NCBI RefSeq assembly: GCF_000379605.1
Contig: NZ_KB902682.1
Coordinates: 1 to 64,000 of the forward strand
Direction: 5' to 3'
Source of the DNA: Rhizobium giardinii bv. giardinii H152
GTDB lineage: Bacteria; Pseudomonadota; Alphaproteobacteria; Rhizobiales; Rhizobiaceae
Length of the DNA stretch: 64,000 nucleotides
How positions within the stretch are numbered: the stretch's first letter is position 1; each line of letters starts with the position of its first letter. Both the position numbers and the translations under genes were made by a program. This document shows positions 10,077 through 18,764 of the stretch, piece by piece. The notes beneath the pieces were generated by a model. That model was not told where the DNA came from and made no database searches. It saw nothing but the letters and a program-made list of their open reading frames with translations.

Positions 10077-10870
10077 CCCCGGCCATATTCGTCATGGCGG
10101 CGCCACCAGACGCCGTTCTCGTTGCGCCCCAACGGGGCTCGGTCGAGCCACTGATACATGCCCCAGACCCCGTCCAACCCGCGGGCAAAGCTGGAATAGG
10201 TATGATAGACGGCGCCGTCCTGGAGCACGAAGGCGCTAAGCCCGGGCCTGTCTCGCGTATATGTGGCGACGTCGGTTCCAGTCATGGCGGCAATCTGCGC
10301 GACGGGGCCTTCGCTACCGCGCAGCTGCCATTCCTGGACGGACCTGCCGGCGAGCGGCTGAGGCATCGGCGCCTCGCGGTGGAAGTTGTATTCTATGCCT
10401 CCGTCACGCTGCTCTTCCTTGGTGAACCAGACGCTGAAATCACGGTTGAAATCGCTCCCAAAGGAGGAGGCCCAGGGAAAGCTCCAGCCCATTCGCTCCT
10501 TGAAGACCTGCAGCTTGGCGAGCGGCGCGCGTGATACGGCCGCGAAAGCGACGTCGTGATGTTCGAGATGGACGACGATGCCGTTGAAGCCATCGGCGAT
10601 CGACGAGCAGGACGGGCAGCCGGCCGTATAGTCAGGCCCAAACATGAAGTGATAGACGAGGAGCTGCGAGCGTCCGTTGAAGAGGTCGATGAGTGAGGCG
10701 CTGCCGTCATCTGTCTCGAAACTATAGTCCTTGTCGATCCGTACCCAGGGCAGCTCCTGGCGCCGCTGTGCCAGCATGTCGCTGTGCCGCGTTAGCTCCT
10801 TCTCATCCGCGAGCAGCTCGAGCCGCGCCGCGAGCCATTCTTCACGTGTTCCTGTCTTATGCGTCGTCAT
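10073..10870 (-). CDS. DUF899 thioredoxin-fold protein
   Basis: A 265-residue cytoplasmic protein of the DUF899 family (thioredoxin-like fold, sometimes annotated as dithiol-disulfide oxidoreductase-like). Visible family features are the N-terminal REEWLAARLELLADEKELTR, LPWVRIDKDYSFE, FMFGPDYTAGCPSCSSIADG with a CPSC cysteine pair, and the C-terminal WQWLDRAPLGRNE-type segment. The biochemical role is not established. It is first in a leftward two-gene operon and divergent from the HTH gene at 10993. Confidence 0.88.
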   Translation of the reverse strand: MTTHKTGTREEWLAARLELLADEKELTRHSDMLAQRRQELPWVRIDKDYSFETDDGSASLIDLFNGRSQLLVYHFMFGPDYTAGCPSCSSIADGFNGIVVHLEHHDVAFAAVSRAPLAKLQVFKERMGWSFPWASSFGSDFNRDFSVWFTKEEQRDGGIEYNFHREAPMPQPLAGRSVQEWQLRGSEGPVAQIAAMTGTDVATYTRDRPGLSAFVLQDGAVYHTYSSFARGLDGVWGMYQWLDRAPLGRNENGVWWRRHDEYGRG

Positions 10871-10992
10871 TATGCTTCTCCTTTTGCCGTCTGTTGTCGT
10901 ACCATCACTGGTGCGATCGGTTTCTTGGTCGTTAGGAACAGACTAGAGGCCGATCGGGGGATGGTGGGAGTTACAAGTTTGACGGGATTTCA

Positions 10993-12213
10993 ATGGACTC
11001 GATGATGACCGCCGCGGCGCGGCTGCTCGCGACCGGTGATCTTCTCGGCGCATTAAAGAGGGTTGCCCTGCGCGAAGATGCGCCTGCGCTTGCGCTGCGG
11101 GGCATTGCGATGGCGCAGCTTGGTGACCTGGTCAGGGCAAAGGTTCTCCTAAAAATGGCCGCCCGTGCCTTCGGGCCTAGAGAGGCGATGGCACGTGCGC
11201 GCTGTATAGTCGCCGAAGCCGAAATCGCGCTCGTCTCGCGTGACCTTGGCTGGCCGGCCAAGACGCTCGCCGCCGCGCGAACTGTGCTTGAGGCCCATGG
11301 AGACCGCTTGAATGCCGCCCATGCGCGTCATCTCGAAGTCCGGCGCTTGCTCTTGATCGGTCATCTAGACGAGGCCGAACGGCTGCTCGCCGAGCTCGAC
11401 CCGACACCGCTTCCGCCTCCATCGAGGACCGCCTACGAGTTGGTCGTCGCGGGGATCGCTATCCGGCGGCTCCAGACGGGTGCGGCACGGGCGGCCCTCC
11501 GGCGGGCGGAAAATGCGGCGCATGAGGCGGGCATTCCCGCACTCGCTGCCGAAGTCGAAAGCGCATACCAGGTTCTGAAGACGCCTGCCGCGCGTCTGGT
11601 CGCTGTGGGCGAGGAGCGCTTCCTGCTGCTGGAGGAGGTCGAGGCGCTGCTTGCATCGGGGGCGCTCGTGGTGGATGCCTGCCGTTATGCAGTACGGGAT
11701 GCAAACACGCTGGTCTCTCTCTCAACGCGGCCGGTATTATTCGCGCTTGCCCGCGCTCTAGGTGAGAGCTGGCCGGGGGATGTCTCGCGGAATGCTCTCG
11801 TCGCACGCGCATTCCGGGGGAAAGATGCCGATGAATCGCATCGAGCGCGATTGCGCGTCGAAGTCGGGCGGCTTCGAGGCGAGCTCCGCACCCTCGCGGA
11901 TGTGAGGGCGACCAAGGATGGCTTTGCGCTCACGCCGCGCGGTGTCCGGAAGGTCGTCGTCCTGGCCCCGCCCGTTGAGGAAGAGCATGGAGCTGTACTC
12001 GCCTTCCTCGCCGATGGGGAGTCCTGGTCGAGCTCGGCCTTGGCGATTGCCCTTGGGGCCAGCCCGCGCACGGTGCAGCGGGCGCTCGATGCACTGGCGG
12101 CGGCTGGCAAGGCGCAATCCTTTGGCCGGGGGCCGGCACGCCGCTGGACGACCCCATCTCTGCCGGGATTCCCGTCAACTTTGTTACTCCCCGGTCCACT
12201 ACCGAGCGATTAG
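10993..12213 (+). CDS. HTH-domain protein with TPR-like N-terminal half
   Basis: A 406-residue alanine/leucine/arginine-rich protein. Residues 1-190 look like repeated helical hairpins (TPR-like), followed near 235-330 by a segment resembling an OmpR-type winged helix (ARALGESWPGDVSRNALVARAF...RLRVEVGRLRGEL). Near 350-390 lies a second HTH (SSSALAIALGASPRTVQRALDALAAAGKAQSFGRG). This suggests a DNA-binding regulator. It is divergent from the DUF899 operon and followed after 9 bases by a beta-propeller gene; the four genes look like one conserved neighbourhood, possibly with this protein as its regulator. No named family is claimed. Confidence 0.72.
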   Translation: MDSMMTAAARLLATGDLLGALKRVALREDAPALALRGIAMAQLGDLVRAKVLLKMAARAFGPREAMARARCIVAEAEIALVSRDLGWPAKTLAAARTVLEAHGDRLNAAHARHLEVRRLLLIGHLDEAERLLAELDPTPLPPPSRTAYELVVAGIAIRRLQTGAARAALRRAENAAHEAGIPALAAEVESAYQVLKTPAARLVAVGEERFLLLEEVEALLASGALVVDACRYAVRDANTLVSLSTRPVLFALARALGESWPGDVSRNALVARAFRGKDADESHRARLRVEVGRLRGELRTLADVRATKDGFALTPRGVRKVVVLAPPVEEEHGAVLAFLADGESWSSSALAIALGASPRTVQRALDALAAAGKAQSFGRGPARRWTTPSLPGFPSTLLLPGPLPSD

Positions 12214-12222
12214 GATGAACCT

Positions 12223-12855
12223 ATGAAACAGTCCCAAGCCGAAATTCTTCGTGAGTATGGGCCCTTTCCACGTGCCGATCGCGTGAATGGAGTCACCTAT
12301 GATGGAAGGCACATCTGGTTTGCGTCCGGGGACAAGCTCAACGCCTTCGACCCAGTCAGTGGCGAAGTGGTGCGCTCGATCGATGTCGCCGCGCATGCCG
12401 GAACAGCCTTTGATGGCCGGCATCTCTTTCAGATCGCCGAGAACCACATCCAGAAGATCGATCCGAAGACCGGCGCGGTGCTGTCGACGATCCCGGCACC
12501 CGGCAATGGCGGCGATTCCGGCCTTGCTTGGGCCGAGGGAACACTCTGGGTCGGACAGCATCGCAGCCGGAAAATTCATCAGATCGATCCCGAGACCGGT
12601 ACAATTCTTCGTACTATCGAATCCAACCGCTTCGTCACCGGCGTGACCTGGATCGATGGAGACCTCTGGCACGGCACCTGGGAAGGTGACGAGAGCGATA
12701 TTCGGCGGATCGATCCAGGGACGGGAGAGGTCTTGGAGCGCATCGATATGCCGGCTGGCTTGGTCGTATCAGGGCTTGAGTCTGATGGCGGAGATCAGCT
12801 TTTTTGCGGCGGCGGGAGCAGCGGCAATATCCGAGTTATCCGCCGGCCAGGATAA
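12223..12855 (+). CDS. beta-propeller protein, glutaminyl cyclase/Vgb-like
   Basis: A 210-residue protein made of about five YVTN/PQQ-type blades; each carries a repeat of the form IDPKTGAVLSTI (residues about 42, 84, 125, 165). It resembles glutamine cyclotransferase-like and virginiamycin B lyase-like propellers, but no signal peptide is visible, so it is probably cytoplasmic. The catalytic residues of glutaminyl cyclases cannot be assigned from sequence alone. Coupled to the HTH gene (9-base gap). Confidence 0.75.
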   Translation: MKQSQAEILREYGPFPRADRVNGVTYDGRHIWFASGDKLNAFDPVSGEVVRSIDVAAHAGTAFDGRHLFQIAENHIQKIDPKTGAVLSTIPAPGNGGDSGLAWAEGTLWVGQHRSRKIHQIDPETGTILRTIESNRFVTGVTWIDGDLWHGTWEGDESDIRRIDPGTGEVLERIDMPAGLVVSGLESDGGDQLFCGGGSSGNIRVIRRPG

Positions 12856-13034
12856 GGGCTGCCCAAGCGAACATGGAGAGCATAAGGAGCTGTGGGTGGG
12901 CAGGGATCGATTTCAATCGAGCTATTGGCTGCAACTTATATTAAGTCGATCCATCCCGCCGCAGCCTGGCGTCGGAATCCGCACTGAGAAAATAGGAGCG
13001 AAAAATGGGGCGCAGCCGCACCCATTCGCCGCAC

Positions 13035-13190
13035 CTAAACCGGATTGTCATCTACGCCGCCCTCTCTTCTGCGGCGTTCGGGTCTCCATTTGACGAACCG
13101 GCCTTCCAGTACATCGAGAATTCGGTCGTTGATGAGCACGAACATGGCCAAGATGATGATGCCGGCAAATAGCCGACCGCGTCGAAGTTG
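13035..13190 (-). pseudogene. C-terminal fragment of an ABC transporter permease
   Basis: Minus-strand reading from 13190 to the TAG at 13035 gives RRGRLFAGIIILAMFVLINDRILDVLEGRFVKWRPE. This matches the C-terminal last helix and tail of SsuC/TauC-type (nitrate/sulfonate/taurine) permeases. The remaining roughly 200 residues are absent; an IS3 orfA remnant abuts it upstream. It is clearly a dead fragment. Confidence 0.65.
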
Positions 13191-13205
13191 CCTGCGGGCT
13201 CTTGA

Positions 13206-13440
13206 TCATTTCCTTCCGCTCAGCAGCCCGGCTTTGCTAAGCGCACCGGCAAAAATAAATTTTCCTGCGTCAGTTCTCCGATCTTGGCATGGAAAGTTTT
13301 GACATCGACGGAGGGGTGCCGCTGGTTCTGTTGGCATCATCGCCAAATACGCTTGTCGCTCCGTCTTTTACATAGATAGACCTCCAGGTCGAACTGCTGG
13401 GACAATTCACCCAGGACAATCCGACCAGGACGCACAATCT
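13206..13440 (-). pseudogene. IS3-family transposase orfA remnant
   Basis: Pieces of an IS3-group OrfA appear on the minus strand in three frames: ELSQQFDL, GATSVFGDDANRTSGTPPS, VDVKTFHAKIGELTQEN and GALSKAGLLSGRK followed by TGA at 13206-13208. Restoring the family sequence needs several small indels. The next ATG (13209) would be the orfB start, but orfB is replaced by the ABC permease fragment, which marks a recombination junction near 13195. Confidence 0.75.
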
Positions 13441-13563
13441 GCCAAAGCCGGTTTCGGATATGGAAGAATCTGCTTTGAGAATTCGGATTTCGGTGGAGCT
13501 CGTCGTGGAGGGTCGGTCTATGATGGATGCAGATGAAACCCCGCATCAGTTCAGGACCAGTTC

Positions 13564-14232
13564 ATGTCTCACTTCCGGCCGAAATACATCACCTTCGACT
13601 GCTACGGCACCCTCACAAACTTCCAGATGGCAGAAGCCGCGCGGGACCTATACGGCGAACAACTTGACGAGCCGCGCATGGCTGAGTTCATCAAGAACTT
13701 TGCCGGCTATCGTCTCGACGAAGTCCTGGGCGACTGGAAGCCCTACAACGAGGTAGTTTACAATGCGCTCCAACGGGCCTGCAAGCGCAATGGCATAAAG
13801 TTCCACGACGACGCGGCGCGGATGGTCTATGAACGCGTGCCAACCTGGGGGCCGCATCCGGACGTACCGGCCGGCCTTGCCAAAGTCGCCAAGGAAATCC
13901 CGCTGGTCATCCTTTCCAACGCGATGAATTCGCAGATCATGTCGAATGTTGAAAAGCTCGGTGCACCGTTTCATGCGGTCTATACGGCCGAGCAGGCGCA
14001 GTCCTACAAGCCGCGCTTCAAAGGCTTCGAATACATGCTTGATATGCTGGGCTGCGGGCCTGAGGAGATCCTCCACTGCTCGTCCTCTTTCCGCTACGAC
14101 CTGATGTCGGCGCACGACCTCGGCATCAAGAACAAGGTTTGGGTCAATCGTGGCCACGAGCCGGCGAACCCCTATTACGGGTATGTCGAAATAAGGGATA
14201 TCTCGGGACTGCCCGGCGTTGTCGGGCTTTGA
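13564..14232 (+). CDS. HAD-superfamily hydrolase, 2-haloacid-dehalogenase type (copy 1)
   Basis: A 222-residue HAD hydrolase of the haloacid dehalogenase (type II) subfamily. The motifs are present: nucleophile Asp12 in FDCYGTL, a serine in VILSNAM, a lysine in YKPRFKGF and the acidic motif IV region SSSFRYDLMSAHDLGI. Such enzymes hydrolyse 2-haloacids or unrelated phosphate esters; the substrate is not determinable here. A close paralogue of identical length lies on the other strand at 17920-18588, with a kinase gene and an aminotransferase gene between them, so the four genes may serve one pathway. Confidence 0.88.
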   Translation: MSHFRPKYITFDCYGTLTNFQMAEAARDLYGEQLDEPRMAEFIKNFAGYRLDEVLGDWKPYNEVVYNALQRACKRNGIKFHDDAARMVYERVPTWGPHPDVPAGLAKVAKEIPLVILSNAMNSQIMSNVEKLGAPFHAVYTAEQAQSYKPRFKGFEYMLDMLGCGPEEILHCSSSFRYDLMSAHDLGIKNKVWVNRGHEPANPYYGYVEIRDISGLPGVVGL

Positions 14233-14367
14233 TGGACACACTGCGATGAAGTTTCAATCCTACTGGTGGCGCGATACCACCCCCAGCAGGATTGTCCTTC
14301 AGTCGATCGCTTCGGATGTTCCAATGCATGAAAAGCAACGATCCCCCGGCAGGCGAGGAGCTTCAAA

Positions 14368-15492
14368 TTGGGTGTTTGTAATGATGTGCTCACCGAGGGG
14401 GACGTAGGCCGCGGCGAGGCCTCCCAGGCCCATGATGCAGGCTCGCGGTTCTCGGCAGCTTCAAGCGAAGCCTATTTTCGAGCTGCAACGGCGGTCTTGG
14501 CCGCGCAGCCAAGCTCGATCGGAGCCGATCGGTCGGCCGAACTTCTAGCGCGCCACTATGGCTTAACGGGATCGATAGCGACGTTATCGTCGGAGGTTGA
14601 ACGCACCGAAGAGGTAAACCTGTCGGACGGCCGCCGACTGATCTTGAAGACATCGACACGGCCGGAAACAATTGACAGTTTCCGTTTCCAGGCCGCAGCT
14701 GTCAACGGATTGCAAGGAGCGTCTGGCTTTATCGCGCCTGAGATCCTACGCACGAGCGGCGACACACTGATGTTTGAGGAAGAGGGTATCTGCGGATACC
14801 TGCAGACCCGCATTGAAGGAATTCCGCTACACCAAGCGAGCTTAACTCCCGACCTGCTTTTCCGCACCGGTAGTGCGCTTGCCCGGTTGAACTCGGCTCT
14901 TGGGCTTGTGAGCGTGCCCGCGATCGATCGGCCAATCCTTCTGCACGTTGGTTGCTGGCCGAGGCTGATGGAACTAAGCGAATATCTGCCGTCCGGGCGA
15001 ATTGCTGATAACGTGCGTGTCGCGATGGACAACTATGTCGAACTCGTTGAACCCCAGCTCTCAAATGTGGCGTGGCAGGTGACGCATAATGATCCGAGCC
15101 CATTTAATATGCTGGTCACTGACAATGGATTGGGTTTCATTGACTTTGGCGATGGCTGCTGGAGCCCTAGAATTCAAGACCTCGCGATTGCTGCAAGTCA
15201 CGTGGTAAAAGACCCGACCACAGCTTTGGGCGGGGCAGAATATCTTATTGCTGGTTATGCCTCGGTCCTTCCCCTTTCGGCGCTGGAAGCAAGACTGCTT
15301 GTCGGACTAATGCGGGCGCGACAAAGCGCACTGATCTTGGTCAACTACTGGCGATCCCACCTTTTCCCTGCCGATGCCGAGTACATCAAAAAGAATGTCC
15401 CGCGCGCCGAGCATGGTCTTTCAATTCTTACACCCCTTAGCGTCGGCGAGGGCGAGGCGGCAGTTCTCGCGGCGATGTCGTTGTTCCCGTAG
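14368..15492 (+). CDS. APH-type small-molecule kinase (aminoglycoside phosphotransferase fold)
   Basis: A 374-residue kinase with the choline/aminoglycoside-kinase fold. The catalytic loop is VTHNDPSPFNMLV (H-x-D-x4-N) near residue 232, and the metal-binding motif is FIDFGDG near 252. Related proteins phosphorylate hydroxylysine, homoserine or ethanolamine-type amino alcohols. The next gene encodes a class-III aminotransferase-fold enzyme, a family that includes phospholyases for phosphoethanolamine and phosphohydroxylysine. The pair therefore suggests phosphorylation followed by elimination or transamination. The start is a TTG with GAGGAG upstream; an in-frame GTG at 14386 is an alternative. 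Confidence 0.82.
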   Translation: MGVCNDVLTEGDVGRGEASQAHDAGSRFSAASSEAYFRAATAVLAAQPSSIGADRSAELLARHYGLTGSIATLSSEVERTEEVNLSDGRRLILKTSTRPETIDSFRFQAAAVNGLQGASGFIAPEILRTSGDTLMFEEEGICGYLQTRIEGIPLHQASLTPDLLFRTGSALARLNSALGLVSVPAIDRPILLHVGCWPRLMELSEYLPSGRIADNVRVAMDNYVELVEPQLSNVAWQVTHNDPSPFNMLVTDNGLGFIDFGDGCWSPRIQDLAIAASHVVKDPTTALGGAEYLIAGYASVLPLSALEARLLVGLMRARQSALILVNYWRSHLFPADAEYIKKNVPRAEHGLSILTPLSVGEGEAAVLAAMSLFP

Positions 15493-15583
15493 TGCAAGAC
15501 CGGTTCGATCGGGCCCTGACACGGCACTCGAAAAAGAAGAACCGCGAATTGATCAAGGTACTCTCTCAAGCAGGTTGAAGCAC

Positions 15584-16912
15584 ATGTCCACAGACCTCAT
15601 GCCAAATCGCTATATACCCGGTGAAGCGGATCTTCCTACGCGCGAAGCCGAGCTTATTGCCCGGCGAAACAACGTGCTTGCAGCTTCCTATCGCCTGCAG
15701 TATCGCCGACCGGTCCATTTCGTTCGCGGCGAAGGCATGTGGCTCTACGATCCTGACGACCGGGCCTACCTTGACTTCTACAACAACGTACCGTCTCTCG
15801 GCCACTGCCATCCAGAAGTAAACGCTGCCATGGCTGAGCAGGCAGGTCGGATAAGTGCCAACACGCGCTATCTCGAACCAAAACTTGTCGACTATGCCGA
15901 GCGACTGGTCGAAACCTTCCCTCAAGAGCTGGACCGCGTGGTTTTCACCTGCACGGGAAGTGAATCCAACGACCTGGCCCTGCGTATCGCGCGATTGGCA
16001 AGCGGCAACGAAGGTGTGATCGTCTCGTCTTACGCATATCACGGCACCAGCGCGGCCACAGCAGCGGTGTCGCCCAACCTTGGTGACGCGGTCAAACTCA
16101 GCCCGTTCGTGCGCATGGTGTCTCTACACGGTCCCGCAGGCGTGCCGCAATCGCAAGCTGCGGATTTCTTCGAAACGCAGGTTCGCGCTGCCGTTGTAGA
16201 TCTAAACCGCCGGGGCATTGGCGTTGCCGCGCTCCTCATCGACAGCATATTTTCCAGCGACGGCGTATGGGTCGATCCTCCCGGCTTCATCGCCGGTGGT
16301 ATTGCAGCAGTGCGGGAAGCAGGCGGCCTCGTAATCGCCGACGAAGTTCAACCCGGCTTTGGCCGAACCGGCGCTCATATGTGGGGCTTTGAGCGGCACG
16401 GGATAGTTCCGGACCTGGTCACCCTCGGCAAACCCATGGGTAATGGATTTCCAATTGGCGCTGTCGTGGGGCGAAAATCACCGATGGACCAGTTTGGTGA
16501 TACAGCTCGATATTCAAACACATTTGCCGGAAACACAGTAGGAATAGCAACTGCGGACGCCGTGCTGACAATTCTCCAGCGCGATCAGATCCCTCAAAAC
16601 GCGCTTGCCATGAGCGAGCGGCTCCGAGCCGGGCTGGAGAAACTTGCAATGCTGCCCTACGGCATATTGGGCATTCGAAATGCAGGTCTGTTCTTTGGCA
16701 TCGATCTGGGGCTGGAGGACGCAACGGCTGCAAGCCGGCGGGCCATGGCGTTGAACGTGGTAAACGCGATGCGAGACGACGGCGTCCTTGTTAGCACGAC
16801 GGGCGCCAATGAAGATTCGCTTAAAGTTCGCCCTCCGCTCGTTTGCCAAGCCCAGCATGTGGACCAATTTCTTGCAGCATTGGAGCGCGCACTCATCAAA
16901 ATCGCAGGCTAG
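15584..16912 (+). CDS. class-III PLP-dependent aminotransferase / phospholyase-like
   Basis: A 442-residue fold-type I PLP enzyme of aminotransferase class III. Visible are the entry motif LDFYNNVPSLGHCHPEV, the cofactor phosphate-binding CTGSESNDLALRIAR, the Asp motif VIADEVQPGFGRTG that contacts the PLP ring nitrogen, and the Schiff-base lysine in TLGKPMGNGFP. The LGHCHP and NTR.L sequences are close to those in AGXT2-like enzymes including ethanolamine-phosphate phospholyase. It follows the APH-type kinase by 91 bases. The reaction, transamination or phospholyase, is inferred from context. Confidence 0.88.
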   Translation: MSTDLMPNRYIPGEADLPTREAELIARRNNVLAASYRLQYRRPVHFVRGEGMWLYDPDDRAYLDFYNNVPSLGHCHPEVNAAMAEQAGRISANTRYLEPKLVDYAERLVETFPQELDRVVFTCTGSESNDLALRIARLASGNEGVIVSSYAYHGTSAATAAVSPNLGDAVKLSPFVRMVSLHGPAGVPQSQAADFFETQVRAAVVDLNRRGIGVAALLIDSIFSSDGVWVDPPGFIAGGIAAVREAGGLVIADEVQPGFGRTGAHMWGFERHGIVPDLVTLGKPMGNGFPIGAVVGRKSPMDQFGDTARYSNTFAGNTVGIATADAVLTILQRDQIPQNALAMSERLRAGLEKLAMLPYGILGIRNAGLFFGIDLGLEDATAASRRAMALNVVNAMRDDGVLVSTTGANEDSLKVRPPLVCQAQHVDQFLAALERALIKIAG

Positions 16913-17114
16913 ATTCTGGGCTGTGTTACAAACACATGCTTGTTGCGTCATCTAGCTCGGCTGTATTCGCAGCAGGTATTTTAACAGGCGATTTCAAGTT
17001 GCAGTACTTTCGCAGATACATGTGTTATGCGAAGCGAGGAATTGACCCTTCCCGTCTTTGATTCTTTGATTGATTGGTTCGTTTGTTTCAAGCGCCGCTC
17101 CGACCTTCTGCGGA
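16913..17114. other. intergenic after aminotransferase
   Basis: No gene or terminator was recognised in these 200 bases. The segment becomes AT-rich near 17060-17090 (repeated GATT) just before the integrase remnant, as is common at old insertion junctions. Confidence 0.35.
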
Positions 17115-17372
17115 AGGCCCAGCGGCGCCTTACGCGAATGTGGTAGCGGTGGCCCAGCGTATTGCGTCACTCTTTTGTCGATACCGGCCGTGCCGCACGC
17201 CGAACGGCAGGGCGGACGTCAATGGGCTTAGTCTCGTCCGGCCCGGACACAGCCAAACCTCGGGGTTTCGCCAGCCCCGCCAATAGATTCGCAGGATTGC
17301 AAGCAAGTGCGCTGACAGCGAGACGGTTGCTGTCGTTCCGCCCGCGCAATGCTCGACCCCAAATTATAGAAA
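17115..17372 (-). pseudogene. tyrosine recombinase/integrase remnant
   Basis: On the minus strand an open segment reads GGTTATVSLSAHLLAILRIYWRGWRNPEVWLCPGR, then after a one-base shift DETKPIDVRPAVRRAAR, then TKE and a stop. This reproduces the mid-catalytic region of XerD/IS91-associated tyrosine recombinases (typically LSPRLLAILRAYWR...WLFPGRDE). The His-x-x-Arg and tyrosine ends are not intact. It is a decayed mobile-element gene. Confidence 0.6.
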
Positions 17373-17919
17373 CTGCACGGTTTCTTCGTCCTTAGCGATG
17401 TTCGGACATAGACAAAACGCTCCGGTATGCATGGTCAATTGTAAGCCAAAGAGAACCGAAGCGCACAAACTGACTGGTCCAAGGCCGGCAACGATATGGG
17501 CCGATTGTTCCAGATGCACCTGAAGCGCGTGAAGGTCTTTCAGTCCAAGACGGTCCGCTGATCGCCCAAACAGCGCGAGGACGACGTCACCGCACGCAAG
17601 TACGATAACCGCCGGCGAAAGATTGCGGATCGTCATGTCATCCCGGGAGTGCTTTCAGGCTCGCGATGTAGAATAGGCCGCGAGCCCGTCGCAACCAACC
17701 AGTCGACCCGCAGCGGTCTGGGCGCTCTGGAACTTCTGACCCGTGCGCGAAAGACTGTGCCGGATGGACTGGATCCAAGGTGTTCTGGAAGGTTGGGCGG
17801 GGGAAATCCCCAGGGATGGGGATCATGCGCGTGTGCGATCCTCGCCCATAGCTACCCCTCGTCTGGTTGCTGGTGCCAGTATAAAGGGGTGGCTCTGTAA
17901 GGCAAACCATCCTCGTCTT
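17373..17919. other. 547-base gap between integrase remnant and HAD copy 2
   Basis: No gene is confidently identified. On the minus strand, 17636-17373 could encode about 88 residues including a hydrophobic stretch (LSPAVIVLACGDVVLALFG), but no family is recognised and the frame merges into the integrase debris. Confidence 0.3.
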
Positions 17920-18588
17920 TTAGAGTCCGAAAACCCCAGGCAACTGGGTCACGTCGGCGATTTCCGCATACTGGTAGTAGGGGTTGGCGGGCTCATGGCC
18001 GCGATTAACCCAGACCTTGCTCTTGATCCCCAGGTCATAGGCAGACATCAGGTCGTGGCGGAAAGACGAGGAAACATGCGTGATGTCCTCCGGCCCGCAT
18101 CCCAGCATGTCGAACATATACTCGAACGCTTTGAAGTGCGGCTTATAGGCACCCGCCTGCTCGGCAGTGTAGACGGCATGAAACGGCGCGCCGAGCTTTG
18201 CCACATTCGACGGAATTTGGGCGATCATGGAATTCGTAAGGATAACCAGCGGGATTTCCTTGGCAAGTTTAGCCAATCCCTCTGGTACGTCCTGATGCGG
18301 TCCCCAGGTCGGGATGCGGTTGTAAATCGTATCCGCGTCTTCGGCACGGAACGTAACGTTGTTGCGGCGGCAGGTGCGCTCTAGTGCGTTGTGAACGACA
18401 TCTGCATAAGGTTTCCAGTCCTGCATCACCTCGTCAAGGCGATAGCCTTGGAAGTTTCTGACGAATTCTTCCATTGAAGGCCCATCCAGAAGATGACCGA
18501 AGAGATCCCTAGCGGCTTCCGCCATTTGGAAATTAATCAACGTGCCGTGGCAATCAAAAGTCACGTATTTCGGCCGGAAGCGGTCCAT
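17920..18588 (-). CDS. HAD-superfamily hydrolase, 2-haloacid-dehalogenase type (copy 2)
   Basis: A 222-residue paralogue of the protein encoded at 13564-14232. Long stretches are identical (for example IPLVIL, LGAPFHAVYTAEQA, LGCGPE, KVWVNRGHEPANPYY). The nucleophile motif is FDCHGTL with Asp12 retained and Tyr replaced by His; SNAM becomes TNSM. It therefore probably keeps hydrolase activity but may have shifted specificity. ATG 18588 is preferred because TAGGAG lies eight bases upstream. Convergent orientation with the kinase/aminotransferase genes gives an inverted-repeat-like flank of two HAD genes. Confidence 0.88.
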   Translation of the reverse strand: MDRFRPKYVTFDCHGTLINFQMAEAARDLFGHLLDGPSMEEFVRNFQGYRLDEVMQDWKPYADVVHNALERTCRRNNVTFRAEDADTIYNRIPTWGPHQDVPEGLAKLAKEIPLVILTNSMIAQIPSNVAKLGAPFHAVYTAEQAGAYKPHFKAFEYMFDMLGCGPEDITHVSSSFRHDLMSAYDLGIKSKVWVNRGHEPANPYYQYAEIADVTQLPGVFGL

Positions 18589-18764
18589 GTCCTTGGCTCC
18601 TATCAATTGACTTGTGAGCCGAGCATAGCTGCGTACCTTTGGCAGTATGTGCCGAAGTGCATGGTCATTCGGCAGAAGGCCTTAGCCATTCACCGCAAAA
18701 CCAGCACGACCTTTTGCACTGCTTCCTCATACGAATCTTTCGAACTGCACCAATCCGAGAAAGC

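Noticed and set aside
17364-17636. 90-codon minus-strand frame with a hydrophobic stretch
   Set aside because: No family, and it continues into integrase debris; not enough to call a gene.
13564-18588. HAD copies as ends of a composite transposon
   Set aside because: They are inverted paralogues, but they are ordinary diverged genes with different flanks and no terminal repeats, so transposon ends are not supported.
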